In this document: in pieces, positions 24,991 through 39,189 of the stretch
How positions within the stretch are numbered: position 1 is the stretch's first letter
How the letters are laid out: every line of letters starts with the position of its first letter
Source: Rapana venosa
Lineage: Eukaryota; Mollusca; Gastropoda; Neogastropoda; Muricidae
Assembly: GCA_028751875.1 (NCBI GenBank)
Contig: CM054140.1
Coordinates: 12,776,668 to 12,840,667 of the forward strand
DNA: 64,000 bases
Direction: 5' to 3'
Notes under the pieces: model-generated
The model's database searches: none
Told to the model about the DNA's origin: nothing
The model's input: the letters and a program-made list of their open reading frames with translations, nothing else
Program-made: the position numbers and the translations under genes

Positions 24991-25289
24991 TTCTATAATA
25001 AAAAAAATATAAGGAGACCCTGTACACTGGTTTCTAAATCGATGATGTCGAGGCCATGTTAAAGCCGAGGGAGTATGAATTTGCCCTAAGGGAAGCCATT
25101 GCTGTGACTACAGTTGATGACTAACTGGGAATAGAAATAGGATTTTCTTCCTGTGGCGTTATTTTTTTTTGGTTCATTGACCTGCGTCGTCTGCCCTGAC
25201 TTTCCCAGTGTGTGTTGAATATCTTCTTTTTTGTTGTTGATCGCAAGAAAACTTTAGCCGAAATTCTGTGTTCAATTTGGCATGTTAGT

Positions 25290-25740
25290 GCTTGACTTCT
25301 TGTTTTTTTGTTCCTTTTCTTTGTTTCTTTGTTTTGTTTGTTTTCTTTCTTTGTTTCTTTCTGTCTTTGTTTCTTTCTTTCTTCCTGGCTTTCTGTCTGT
25401 CTGTCTGTCTTTCTGTCTGTCCTTTTCTCTTCTTTCTGTCTTTCTTCTTTTCTGTCTTTCTTTCTTCTTTCTTTTTCTTTCTTTTCTTTCTTTCTTTATT
25501 CTTTCTTCTTCCTTCTTTTCTCTTTTCTTCTATCCTTCCGCATTATTCTCAATTCCCTATCTTCCTTCTTATCTTTTTTTCTTTTCCTTTCCGTTTTTTC
25601 TTTCCTCTGTACTTCATGAACTGTTATTTAATCTATTTATCAATACATCTTTCTTTCTCTATTTCTGTCTGTCTGTCTTAGTCGTTTCTGTCTACTATCT
25701 GTATGTCTGTCAAACCTCTTCTTCTCTCTTGCCTTTTTCT
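25290..25740. repeat. TTTC/TTCT pyrimidine tract
   Basis: Irregular TTTC, TTCT and GTCT repeats. Three long overlapping Phe/Leu/Ser-rich frames here reflect composition only. Confidence 0.85.
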
Positions 25741-26036
25741 GTTTAGTCAGTTTGTCTGTCCGGATGTAGGATACACTTATGTCTCTTTGAACGGCGACTT
25801 TATGAATAAAACATTTATTTACAGTTACCAGTCACTGGACTCCTGAACCAACACCGTGGTGTACGGAAAACGGGTGTGTCCTGGTACTGAAAATGGCGGT
25901 TTGATCCATATAGAGATTTTTTCGGACATTCAGTACGGCTCTCTCCAAGAATAAATTTGACTGTCCAAAACCGCAGGTGTTTGTATCCCTTGGGGCCTGG
26001 TTTCAGGCAAGAGATAATTGAGTACAACATTGTCAA

Positions 26037-26340
26037 GTGGTCTTAAAGCTGCGGGCAATATATATAATAGGAAGCATAGAATATAGCATTGTCATGTGGT
26101 CTCAAAGCTGCGGGCAATATATAATGATAGGAAGCATAGAGTACAGCATTGTAGTGTGGTCTTAAAGCTGTCAGGCAATATATAATGATAGGAAGCATAG
26201 AGTACAGCATTGTAGTGTGGTCTTAAAGCTGTAGGCAATATATAATGATAGGAAGCATAGAGTACAGCATTGTAGTGTGGTCTTAAAGCTGTAGGCAATA
26301 TATAATGATAGGAAGCATAGAGTATGGCATTGTTATGTGG
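26037..26340. repeat. 60-bp tandem repeat, about five copies
   Basis: 'gtggtctyaaagctg' starts at 26,037, 26,096, 26,156, 26,217, 26,277 and 26,337, giving a period of 59-61 bp. Copies 3-5 are nearly identical and copies 1-2 carry more differences. Each unit contains 'aatatataatgataggaagc'. The minus-strand frame through it is free of stops but shows no protein-like signal beyond the period. Confidence 0.95.
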
Positions 26341-26935
26341 TCTCAAAGCACATACCCTGTCTCATCATCCTCATTGCCTCATCATCCTGATCACCTTAGA
26401 TCACCATGCTGCCTTGGTCTCAGAGTGACTACATTTTCAGTTTTCCACTTCTTTCCATGCCTGTGGTGAGTTAGTGTTGAAGCCTTAAGGGTCGAATATT
26501 TACGGGGTAAGATCGTTTCACGAACGTGGCGATGGTCGCCACTCCAGATAGGTATCTTTGTGTGTCTCACAACTTCTTTTAGTAACCCGTAAGGACCCTG
26601 ATGTTCTGCGTATGTTTGCTCAGAGCAGGGAATGTCAAAATGACCCAACAGCAGTGCGGAGCCCTTCTGGCTGGTGACCCTTCGGCGGCCGAACACTGAT
26701 AAGCTCTTCGTAGACTTCTAATACTGGGTATACACCATGGCAAGACAAGGTATGGCTGCAGCGGAGGTCAGAGTAAATGGCGTAGAACACCAGGGCTGAA
26801 GCCTCACTGGAGATCAGACGTAACATGAAGAGAAAGGAAACAAGCGATATCTGTATGAATCCTAGGGATTTGGAGTAAGAGGTCAGAAGAATTAAGGGTG
26901 TATACAGATACAAAAGGAATGTAAAATTGGGACGG
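26341..26935. other. no gene seen
   Basis: Mixed-composition sequence. A 101-codon minus frame (26,391-26,696) shows no recognised domain. Confidence 0.5.
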
Positions 26936-27031
26936 AAGCAAGCGCATATACAGACACACGGACATCTAGACATACACAGACACACTCACACACACACACA
27001 CAGGTATACAGACAGATGGACACTTACACTT

Positions 27032-27085
<54 letters not shown>

Positions 27086-27165
27086 GCGCGCGCGCGCGAG
27101 CGCACACACACTCACACACACCACACATACACGCACGGGCCCGTGCACGCACGCATGCACGCACG

Positions 27166-27204
<39 letters not shown>

Positions 27205-27205
27205 A
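26936..27205. repeat. (CA)n-(CG)n-(CA)n compound tract
   Basis: Uninterrupted purine/pyrimidine alternation runs from about 27,032 to 27,098, with CA changing into 14 CG units. After a one-base break, CA and CACG repeats continue to 27,205. Confidence 0.96.
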
Positions 27206-27829
27206 AAATCAATGCTAAAATGTACGCACGATTGCACAAATCTTTCCTTTCGTCTGTTGTAAAATCCTGGTCCTTTTTTAAGGATCTGGTTAGAATTACG
27301 CGCGCGCTCGTGTGTATTTGAGCGCGCGCACGTGCACACTCGCAGTCGTGTGTGTTTGAGTGTGGATGTAAGTGTACATGTGCGACTATGTATGTATAGG
27401 CGTGAGCGTGTGTATGTGGCTGTGCAAGCTCAACTCAAGCTGAGAAGGACGCGTATTACTGATGTACTGAAGCCCAAAGAAATAGAAAGTTGTTTAGATT
27501 TTGTCACAGCAAAACAAATATCATCTAAATAAAAAAATACCCCGCTGAAAACAGGAAAAAGCAACCGAGTAACCACACAAATAAAACTAGCAGTAACGCA
27601 TCTGTCTTATAGTGAGATGAAGAAAATAATCATTGATTAAATAAAACCCGATTGGTGTGACATGGTTGTCCCATCTTAAAGTAAGTGTGTGCGTGCGTGC
27701 GTGCGTGCGTGTTTGCTCATGTGTTTATGAATGCTTGTGCATGGACGTGCGCATGCACACGTACATCCGCACAACCTTAGACATTCTTGTTTGCCCGTGC
27801 ATATAAATTATTAGCATCCCGAACTTCCA
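27206..27829. other. no gene seen
   Basis: Includes a CG/GT-rich patch at 27,298-27,420 and a short GTGC run at 27,686-27,712. Nothing else was recognised. Confidence 0.5.
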
Positions 27830-28290
27830 CTTGTATATTTTGTGCTTCCGTTTGTATGCATGGCAATGATTAAATGCACTTGTATTTTGTCTTTGCGTTC
27901 TTTGCTTATCCATCCAAACCCCGACAAGAAAATAAAAAACAAAACCCACAAAAATATCGGTGATTGCAGCCCTCTGCTGAAATGCTTGTGAAGACATGCA
28001 CCTGCATTTTTCTTTACGTAGTTTGTTTGTGAAAAGAAAATGCCGATTTTAAAATAAACAAAAACAAAAAAATCAGCATGACGATTGCGGCACAGTATCT
28101 TTAACCTCTGTTGGAAAGCATCTGAATAAATATGTCCGCATTTTTTCATAAAGCTTTTTTTTGCTTAGAAAAACACCGAATGGAAATTTGAAAACAACAA
28201 CAACAAACAAAACGGCATTGCGATTGCGGCACACATGATTATAATCACTCTCTGGCCTCTGTTTAAACACTTGTAAATATGTACTACCTT
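27830..28290. repeat. degenerate tandem repeat of about 120-130 bp, three to four copies
   Basis: 'gattgc(a/g)gc', then '(c)ctctg.tgaaa', 'tgtaaatatg.acctgcattttt', 'cttta.gta', and a K-rich 'gaaaa..c.ccgat..aaaataaac' block recur at about 27,964, 28,084 and 28,215, with a more diverged copy to the left. Each ends in an A/C-rich run. Confidence 0.65.
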
Positions 28291-28429
28291 ATTTATCGTT
28301 ATTTTGTTTGTTCATATCGTACAAGTTCTGTTTTTTTAAAAGGGGTATAACCGTGTTTTCTCTTTTCGTAGTCCTCGCATACAGAGAACCAGCCATCAGA
28401 TGAAAAAAATAAACAATTGCATACGCATA

Positions 28430-28632
28430 CACACAAACTTACACACCACACATACAAACACACACACGTACACACACATATACACACACTTACACACAAC
28501 ACACACACACACACACACGACACACACGTACACACACACACACACATGCACACAACATACACACATACACACAACACTACACAACACACAACACACACAC
28601 ACACTTATACACACACACACACACACACACTA
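28430..28632. repeat. (CA)n with ACAAC/TACA interruptions
   Basis: CA-rich simple sequence of about 200 bp. Confidence 0.95.
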
Positions 28633-28852
28633 CACAGTGAAAAATATTGGCGATTGGTGCAGACACATTATCAAACTCTTTGGTTCCCTGAAAGCCTGGC
28701 TTCTGCGCACTGCACATCAGAGGTATGAAAAGTCTTTTCATCTGTTCAACGCCTCTTCCGTGCGTGCTAGACACTTGGAGGTTAAATGCTATCTGAAGCA
28801 ACGGCTGAACTGCGGGCAGAATTGGGGTTTGATGTAGTGAAAAAAAAAAAAA

Positions 28853-28882
28853 GTGTGTTTGTATGTGTATGTGTTGTGTGTG

Positions 28883-28961
<79 letters not shown>

Positions 28962-29058
28962 TGTGTGTGGGGTGTGTGTGTGTGTGTGCGCGCGCGCGCG
29001 CGTGCTTCTCTGTGTATTCACAAGCATTTATTTATTCATTCTTTTATTTCGAGGATAA

Positions 29059-29114
<56 letters not shown>

Positions 29115-29169
29115 CGCGCGAGTGTGTGTGTAAGAGAGAACGCAGGAACTCGGGATTTTAATTGTAAGG

Positions 29170-29202
<33 letters not shown>

Positions 29203-29230
29203 CGCGCGCGTGTGTGTGTGTGTGTCGTGC
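28853..29230. repeat. serial GT / GA / CG composite microsatellites
   Basis: Successive tracts: GT (28,876-28,920), GA (28,921-28,958), GT, CG (28,988-29,002), CT (29,061-29,098), CG (29,099-29,120), GT, GA (29,171-29,200) and GC/GT (29,201-29,225). The spacer 'gtattcacaa.gcatttattt' occurs at 29,013 and 29,248, so part of this is a duplication of about 235 bp. Confidence 0.93.
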
Positions 29231-29271
29231 GTGTGCGCACTTGTATGTGTATTCACAAAGCATTTATTTAT

Positions 29272-29420
29272 CTATTCTTTTATTTCGAGAATAAACTCGT
29301 GTGGGTCTTTTCCCCATCCCATGTGCATGCAGTTTTGTAAATGTCATTATCAGTTCCCACCTGCGCAAATAGCTCACTCTTCCGAAAGGCGAAACAGTTT
29401 TTAACGTGCGCGTAATATGT
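29272..29420 (-). mobile_element. SINE family 1, diverged fragment
   Basis: 'tcttttatttcgagaataa', 'tgcatgcagttttgtaaatg', 'ttcccacctgcgcaaatag' and 'gttt.ttaacgtgcgcgtaat'. The tail 'tattcttttatttcgagga' also occurs alone at 29,037-29,058. Confidence 0.8.
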
Positions 29421-29462
29421 TGTGTGTGTGTGTATTTAATTATTTATCCATTTGTTTATTTC

Positions 29463-29590
29463 ATGCTTCTATTTCAAGGATAATAGAATAAGCACTCATG
29501 TGCTTTTTCACATCCAGTGCCCGTGTGTATGCAGTTTTGTAATTGTCATTCCTTAAAGCGGAACTGGTTTTGACGTGTACATGTGTATGT

Positions 29591-29637
<47 letters not shown>

Positions 29638-29668
29638 TTGTGTGTGTGTGTGCGCGCGCGCGCGCACA
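29463..29668 (-). mobile_element. SINE family 1 fragment followed by GT/CG repeats
   Basis: The SINE part (29,463-29,582) has 'aaggataatagaataagcac', 'acatccagtgcccgtgtg' and 'aaagcggaactggttttgac', with an internal deletion. GT/GC repeats follow to 29,668. Confidence 0.8.
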
Positions 29669-29769
29669 CATGTTTATAGCATAATGAGTGCGTGCATGTG
29701 TGCTCGAGTGCATGCATGCATACTCGTGTGCATTCATACGCGCCTGCAAATGTACATCTGTATTTGAGA

Positions 29770-30520
29770 CAGTGACTGTGTAACTATCTGCCTGTCAGTC
29801 TCTCTCTGAATATATCGCTGTCCTTTTCCTTACTAAACCCAAGCTGAGGTAAACCGGCAGAACATGACTAACTGTGTGCCTGTGAACGAGGGCATTACGT
29901 GATGACGGAATTACTTTGAAGACAAAGACGTAGTACGACTTGAAAGGCGTGATTTGCGATGTGGTCTTTGCATGTTTTCTGTTTGGGATTTTGTGTGCGT
30001 GTCATTAAGTCTGTCTGTCTGCTGTTCCTTTGATTTTTTAAATCTCGTTTCTTTCATCTTTTGCTTAATATTATATACGTAAAGGAGCGTGCATGTACAC
30101 ATAAGCACTCACGTATCTACACACACACACACGCTGAGTCACAAATATTAGACATACACACACATACACTCCTCCTCCTCCCCCCACGTAGATAGGCAGG
30201 CTGGCAGGCAGGCAGGCACGCGCGCGCACACACACACACACAGAAATTGAACACAAACAGTGAATCGAGTTTTGTTTTAGCGACATGATTTTGTTTGGTA
30301 CTCTTAATGCAAATGAAAAGTTTGGAATAGAATTCATTTGAACCACAAACACACACAAGGATAGGAAGGACAAATATTCGGGAAATATAAATTACGACAC
30401 TTAAATCCAGCCTCAAGACATTTATTTCAAATCCGTCCCCCCCCCCCCTTTCCCCTCGTTTCATCTCAAATCTATCCCTGCCTAAAACAGCCAAAATACC
30501 ATCACCCTGCCAAAGTGTAT
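29770..30520. other. no gene seen
   Basis: Unremarkable sequence with short CA (30,120, 30,230) and GGCA (30,195-30,215) repeats and a C run at about 30,438. Confidence 0.5.
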
Positions 30521-30524
30521 AATC

Positions 30525-30525
<1 letters not shown>

Positions 30526-30563
<38 letters not shown>

Positions 30564-30716
30564 GTGTGTGTGCGCGCGCGCGTGCGTGTACATTTTAATT
30601 TGTTAACGCTGTTAATTTTTATTGGTTGTATGTATGGGTGCGTTTGAAAGCAAGCGCTTCGATTTCTTTTTGCATGATATATCGCTATACAAATTCCATT
30701 TATTATTATCATTAAA
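30526..30716 (+). repeat. (GT)n/(CG)n tract and a SINE 3' tail fragment
   Basis: GT/GC repeats at 30,528-30,590. At 30,650-30,712, 'agcgcttcgatttctttt', 'atatcgctatacaaattcc' and ATT units match the common SINE tail in plus orientation. Confidence 0.78.
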
Positions 30717-32680
30717 GACGAAATAGTGGAAAACAGGGCGAGGGAGGGGGATGGATGAAATAAAGTAGAAATTCAAGGTTGCTGTCGAAAATAAGACTAT
30801 TTTGGTACACCAGTGTCATTTTATTTCAGGTCAAGGTTTGTATAATGCCGGATTTTTGTTTGTGCTGGTTTTCAGAATGCAAAATAATACACGAGTAGAT
30901 TAAAAATGAAGCACACAGAAAATAATTCACACACAATTGAAAGGAATATGCACATTGTTTTTACGTTCTTGAAAAAACTTGAACACACTACTTTGTGCAT
31001 GCAAAACACAAAAGAGAAACACTACTACCAAAATACATACTATATACTTTCTTGCATTCATTATTTTTGCTCAAAAATAGAAATTTCTTTGAAAAACGAC
31101 GCACACGAACGCACGCACGCACACACACACACACGCGCACACATATATATATATATATATATAATTTTCCAGTGTTTTCACGAGTAATTTGAATGTATGA
31201 AATACACTTAAATCACCTTGTTAACATTAACGTGTTTTACAAAAATGCAAATGTAGTCCCACAAAGTATCACAATTTGCTTCATTGACTGAATTTTCACA
31301 AAGGAAAAAAAGTTCTTACGATACAAACTTTATTAACGAAGGGCATTGCAGGACAAATAAAACCCCAACCAAATAAATATGTAGCAATATAAACACGTGA
31401 GCAAAATGTGCTTATTTTTTTGATCTTGAGAAAATCAATCGCTGTCACAGAAGGATAGCATTTTTCAGGGATAGATCAATTAATCTGACAAAAGAAAAAA
31501 ATCTACACAATCGCACACGCACACACACCCACACGCGTGCGCGGGGACACACACTTTTTTTTCAAAAAGCATACAATCAGAAACTAAATCAGATAAATGT
31601 TTCACATTTATCTAACTGCACTTTTTATTCCAATAAGTTAAACTAAAGAAAAAAGCATCACACACACCACACACACACATACATATGTGCGGGCACCAGA
31701 ACATAAGATTTTCAAAATTATACACACAAATATTGCGTTGCTATAAAATCTGCCGTAGGAAACCAATGATAGACCCGAGCATGGATTTGTTAGCAACACA
31801 AATCACAATAGCCAACATTACAAGATTGCCCCCCCCCCCCCCCCCCCCCGTAAAAGTCACTAAAAACAGGTCAAAATCGTCACAACTCTTAAAATGAAAA
31901 GATGGGAAAGAAGCTAGGTTTGCTTGCTTTCCTTTTTATTGACATATGCATCTATCTCATTCTGAATACTGTACTGTGTGTCAAAAGACTACAGCACCAA
32001 CAATTGTGTAAGGCAATTTTTTTTGGTTTTCATTCATATCACATTTGTGATATTTTAAACATTTTCAAAAGATTACAAAAAAATTCAGTTAAAAGATAAG
32101 TTACTTTCTAATATATCTGAATGCATTCAAAACCATTAAATACTTTTCAGCCCGACTGACATTAACGATAATCAGACCACTAAATGTTTAGCTATGCTAA
32201 GCATGACATTTAAAATGTTACCACATTCTGACCACAAAAAAATCATTGCATATTATCAAGAGGCATCTCAATCCCGGACAACCATAACCAATTCAAAGCA
32301 AAGATGGGTGTACTGTTTCTATGAAAAAAATCATTTCTTGAAAAGAAAATCTGGTTCATGTACAAGTTTTGAAAGTCTGCACTGAAGATTCATTGACTTG
32401 AAATCGAGATGTTTAACAAGAATAGTATAGTTTCTAGTCTTGGCAGCATCAAAAGACTTCAAATTACTTTATCAGTAGGATGGTTAACAATCGTCTCAAA
32501 TCATAATTTCCTGTCTAACTCAAGAGAGTACCCAGGCTATAAGACTACTTTCTAGAAATATATTGGAAAAAATTCAGTGCTACCTATGTCAAAGACAATC
32601 CCATATCCAGAAAATGAATACACAATCATGTCACTGACAAAGTGCATAATAATATGTATTCGGTACCCAGATGCAAGATT
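30717..32680. other. no gene seen; A/T-rich
   Basis: Nearly 2 kb of A/T-rich sequence with CA/AT repeats at 31,105-31,163, short CA runs, and a 20-bp C run at about 31,831-31,850. No SINE landmarks or credible exons were noticed. Confidence 0.55.
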
Positions 32681-34549
<1,869 letters not shown>

Positions 34550-34862
34550 CCTTTTACCTGGAGGATAATTCAATAAATATGTGCCATTTTACATTTAGTC
34601 CTCGTGTCCATGCGGTTTTGTAAAATTTGTCATCCGTTCCAACTGGCACAAATGGTCTACTCTTCCAAAAGGCAAACCGTATTTTAACGTGTGCGCATCA
34701 TGTTCTGCCTGTGTGTGCACACAGAGCCTTGGTTTATAGTGCCATCCAATAGACTTTCGGGGAAGTTGAGTCAGTACTGGAAAAATTTCCTTCAACGGGC
34801 TTTTTAGTGGAGGATTGAACCTGGATTCTATCCCGGGCCTTACAGTACGTTTTTAAACTTTA
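34550..34862 (-). mobile_element. SINE family 1, near full-length diverged copy
   Basis: From the tail 'tacctggaggataattcaa' through the body landmarks to 'ccatccaatagacttt', the spacer 'cagtactggaaaaatttcc' and the start of the head 'gtggaggattgaacctgg'. The part of the head with the A box is lost or too diverged to see. Confidence 0.82.
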
Positions 34863-35040
34863 TCGCCAAATCTTCAGTGCAGTGGTACATTGCAAAAATA
34901 TAACAATGTATCAACTCAATATGAAGAACAGAAGCCCTCAAATAACAGTGGCACCAACTTATAGAAAAATAACTTAATTTGGTTCCAATAAGTTCAACAC
35001 GATAAGGAACTTTGCATTCCGATACCAGCTAGATCTATTT

Positions 35041-35377
35041 AATAATAATAATAATAATAATAAGAAGAAGAAGAAGAATGTATGGAATTTATATAGCGCT
35101 GAATCTTGTAAAGCAACAAATCAAAGCGCTCAGATTTCATTTCGTACCACTTTAAGTCACGGCAGATTTCTCTCCGTGAAATTCGGGCTGCTCTCCCCGG
35201 GGAGAGCGGGAGAGCGCGTCGCCACAAGCGCAGCGCCACCCTTTTTTTTTCTTTTTCATGTCTGCAACTGTATTTGTTTCCCTATCAGAGTGGCTTTTTT
35301 CTAAGAATTTTGCCATGGACAGCTCTCTTGTTGCCGTGGGTTCTTTTACGTGCGCTGAAAATTTTGTGTAACACACG

Positions 35378-35408
<31 letters not shown>

Positions 35409-35549
35409 TAGCGCCCAGACCACCAGTCATGGTCTAATGGATGGGGGAAAAGTTTCCGGTCCAAACGGGGTACGAACCGCCGCACACTTCAGACCCGGAC
35501 TTTTCGCTTTCTGGACAGGCGCGTTACCTCTAGACCACCGATCCACCAT
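35041..35549 (-). mobile_element. SINE family 2, best full-length copy
   Basis: On the minus strand the head starts at about 35,549 with 'gatcggtggtctagagg' (A-box-type TGGTCTAGAGG, 35,527-35,537) and a B-box-like GGTTCGTACCC (35,467-35,478). The body blocks, in minus-strand order, are read on the plus strand as 'accagtcatggtctaatgga', 'ctcggtttatcgtctcatcc' and 'gggttcttttacgtgcgct', then 'gcgtcgccacaagcgcagc' and 'ctccgtgaaattcgggctg'. The 3' tail has the 'tatatagcgct' core and ends in a TAA/GAA run. It is about 510 bp, long for a SINE, and it shares its last 80 bp or so with family 1. Confidence 0.88.
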
Positions 35550-36035
35550 TTAACGAAAAAACAACATTGATACAAACATGTATATATGAAGGAAAGAGCC
35601 TTGTACATTAATAGCACTAAAGTGAGCATCAAGAAGAAAAAGGTATGCTTTGGCATCTATTAACTCAATGAAACAAAGCCCTCTATACTTTGAAAATAAT
35701 TCAATACCAAGAAAAAAACTTTTAAAAACCAGTTAACTCGGTATAAAAGGAAAAAAAAGCTGTACCTTGATACCAGCAAAACCAGTTTTATAAAAATAGC
35801 ATGACGATTTGATGCTACTTAAGCTGGTATAAAGGATAGAACTTTATACATAGTCTGATACCAGCTAGATATGAAGGAAAGAACTTTTTTGATACAACTT
35901 AATATGAAGGAAAGAACCTTATGCTTTGACAGCTAAATATAAAAGATAGAACTTTATACTTTGATATCAAATAAACATGAAGTTAATGTTATATCTTGAT
36001 ACTCGCAGGATATGAAAGAAACTATACAGTCTGAT

Positions 36036-36155
36036 ATATAGCGATTTGATTTGTTTACCTTTACAAGATTAAGCGCTGCATAAATTTCTTACATCATCAT
36101 TATTAATTTTAATAATAGTGATATCATCATCATCATCATCATCATCATCCTTCTC
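36036..36155 (+). mobile_element. SINE 3' tail fragment with (ATC)n
   Basis: 'gcgatttgatttgtttacct', 'caagattaagcgctgcataa' and 'atttcttacatc', followed by ATT and nine ATC units. Confidence 0.7.
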
Positions 36156-39100
36156 CTCCTACCAACTAGATATGAAGAGGAAAAATTATATTTTGACATC
36201 AGCTATCTCAGTATGAAAGACCTTACTACTTTGGCACCAAATACTCCAAAATAAAGGGAAAAACGTAATACTTTGAGACATTCATCTCAATAGGAAAGAA
36301 AGAAGTTTAAAACCAACTCATATATATTATAACAAAAGAAGTTGATTCAATGCCAACTACATATAACACAAAGGAAGAAACTTTGTATTTTGATACTGAC
36401 TGACTTGAGTAAATGTGAAGGGAAGTCTTAGGGTTTAATGCCAACACTAAGTACACCAGCTTTGCAATTGGAGACTAGTTAACTCTATAAGGATGTATTG
36501 GTTTTATTTTTGACACAACTTATTTTATATGAAGGAAAACTGTATAGAGTGACACCAACTTAATAGGAATGAAATAATTTTATAATATACCAACTAAATC
36601 AGCAGAAAGGAATGAACTATGTACTATGATACCAACTAATTCATCAGAAAGGGAAAAGCTTTTTACTATTATACAAACTAATCCATCAGAAATGAGAACT
36701 TTATACTACGATACCAACTAAATCAGCAGAAAGGATAGAGCTTTATACAAAATCCCTCTAATTCAGCAGAAAGAGAAGAGCTTTATGCTATGTTACCAAC
36801 TAATTAAGCAGAAAGAGCTTTACACTGTTAAACCAGCTAATTCAGCAGAAAGTAAAGAATTTAATACTATGATACCAGCTAATTCAGCAGAAAGGTTAAG
36901 AGCTTTATACTACGATACCAGCTAATTCAGCAGGAAGGAAAGAGCTTTATACTACGATACCGGCTAATTCAGCAGGAAGCAAATAGCTTTATACTACGAT
37001 ACCAGCTAATTCAGCAGACAGGAAAGAGCTTTATACTATGATACCAACTAATTCAGTAGGAAGCGAAGACCTTTATACTATGATACCAGCTAATTCAGCA
37101 GACAGGAAAAAGCTTTATACTACGATACCAACTCATTCAGTAGGAAGCGAAGAACTTTATATTATTGATACCAGCTAATTTAGCCGATAGGAAAGAGCTT
37201 TATACTATACGAACTAATTCATCAGAAAGTTAAGAACTATTACTACAACACGAATTAATTCAGCAGGAATGAAGAGACTTTGTACTTTGACACCTCCTAA
37301 CTCAATAAAAAAAATCTATACCCCGAGAGAAACTAAATAATTTGAAGCAAAATCCACGAAAGATAAAACGGTGCATCGAGTCCCTTACAGTCAGCATTTT
37401 TTCTTTTTTTACAATATGCAACCACCAAGAAGTAGCTTCATATTTTTGTCCGTTTTTGGATGACATTCATCTGTAACAAAATGCTGCCAGGATCATGGTA
37501 ATCTTCAGAATAAAATATTTTCAACCGGTCAGTAGTCCCAAACCACTCTTTCCTTGTACTGTTGTTCCCTTATATAGCTGTGATCCCCATGCCGCAGAAC
37601 TGAGTTAGGGAACAGTGTTACGAGTTAAGCGTTATGATCAAGATGGTAAAATGTTAGGGTGTGCGGCATGGGGCAAGAACTAGGATTAGAGTTAACGTTA
37701 ACAGCTCAAGGGAACAGCACTGCAAAGGAAGAGTAGTACCAGGACAACTATTGCTCTTTCTTCAATATCTACCACTCAGCTTGTGCACATTTGTTTTTTT
37801 TAAGCCGACCGCATCAAAACTAAGGAAATGTTTTGAAATATACGATAGTAAAACCACGAGTGGCTATTACTAGGTTTTGGCCACGCCATAAATGTCCGAT
37901 TCTGTTCACATTAACTCTCTCCAGATGTATGTTTCCAGCAAGGAGTTTTCTTTGCATATAAGTACTTTTGACTGGTAATTATTTAGATTTTCTGCAATTT
38001 GATACCCTACCATAATGACCTTGTATATCATTAACAGCACACTTCGACCAATTTTCTGTCAAAACCAAATTAGAACTTCTCAATACCAACTAAATACAAA
38101 GGAAAAGGCTTACTACTTTGATAGCAACGAACTCAATATGAAGAATAGAAAAGAACTTACTTTTTTTGGCAAGAACTAAAGACCTAACGAGGAGAAACTT
38201 TAACTTCTGCCAACTCGCTTGATATGAAAAAAAGTCTACTAACCAAGTAATTCAATACAAAGAGAAAAACTAACATTCAAACCAGTTGACATGAACGACA
38301 GAAACTGCATCGACACCTATAAGATCAAAATGAATATATACATACATACATACATTGACACCGACTCGATATGCAGGGAAGAATGTTTTACATTTGTATT
38401 AACAAATCGAATAGGAAGGATAGAACCTTACACTTTGATGCCAACTGACTATGTAAAAGAACTTTGATACAACTGATTCAATATGAATGAAAGAACTTAT
38501 ACTTTGATGCAAAACAACGCAATATATAGAAAAAAGGTTTTTGTGTGTGTGTGCGTGCGTGTGTTAAAATAAGGGAAACGTTTTACGCTTTGGTGCAAAC
38601 TAAATGTGATTAAAGGATTTTAATCTCATACACACTACTTAATTTCATCGAAATAACTTTCTACTTTGATAACTGATTGAGCACAGAGGAATAAAGAGAC
38701 ATTGGTTTCCTTCGCTAACTCACAGAGAGGATTTTATACCCAATGCCATTAACTACTAATGAACAAAAGAGGTTTATAGCATCAACTGAATGAATATGAA
38801 ACAAAGAGCTGTATACTTTGGTAACCAATTATATACAAAGGAAAAAGCTTTAGTTTGATTTCATCAAATAACAATAATTGAAGAAAGAACTTTATACACC
38901 GTACCGATCCAACCTGATTAAATGTGAAGGACAGTTTAAATTTTGATAGTTAACTTTCTACTTTGGTACCAACTTAAGAATAAATAAAACTTTTTACTTG
39001 ATACTAATTAGGCAATATGAAATGCAAGAAATGAAAATAAAACCCCTGTAACTTCGATACCAACTCGCTAGAAGGAATGTCTTTATACTTGAAACCATTG

Positions 39101-39189
39101 AACTCGATATGAAGGGAAAGAATTAATCTTTTTCTATATCCAACTCAATATGAAGATTTAAAAAAATTTTATTTACACAAGCTAAATGA

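Noticed and set aside
25282..25746. 154-codon Phe/Leu/Ser-rich frame that could look like a membrane protein
   Set aside because: The region is an irregular TTTC/TTCT tract open in three frames. The hydrophobicity follows from the T-rich composition.
26037..26340. CRISPR-like direct repeats
   Set aside because: The units are contiguous 60-bp tandem copies without unique spacers, in a eukaryotic context.
28632..28724. Possible plus-strand exon after a CA tract (acceptor-like ACACAG, donor-like AGAGGTATGA)
   Set aside because: About 90 nt only. The CA tract is a poor pyrimidine tract, and there is no partner exon or conserved peptide. Chance is the simpler reading.
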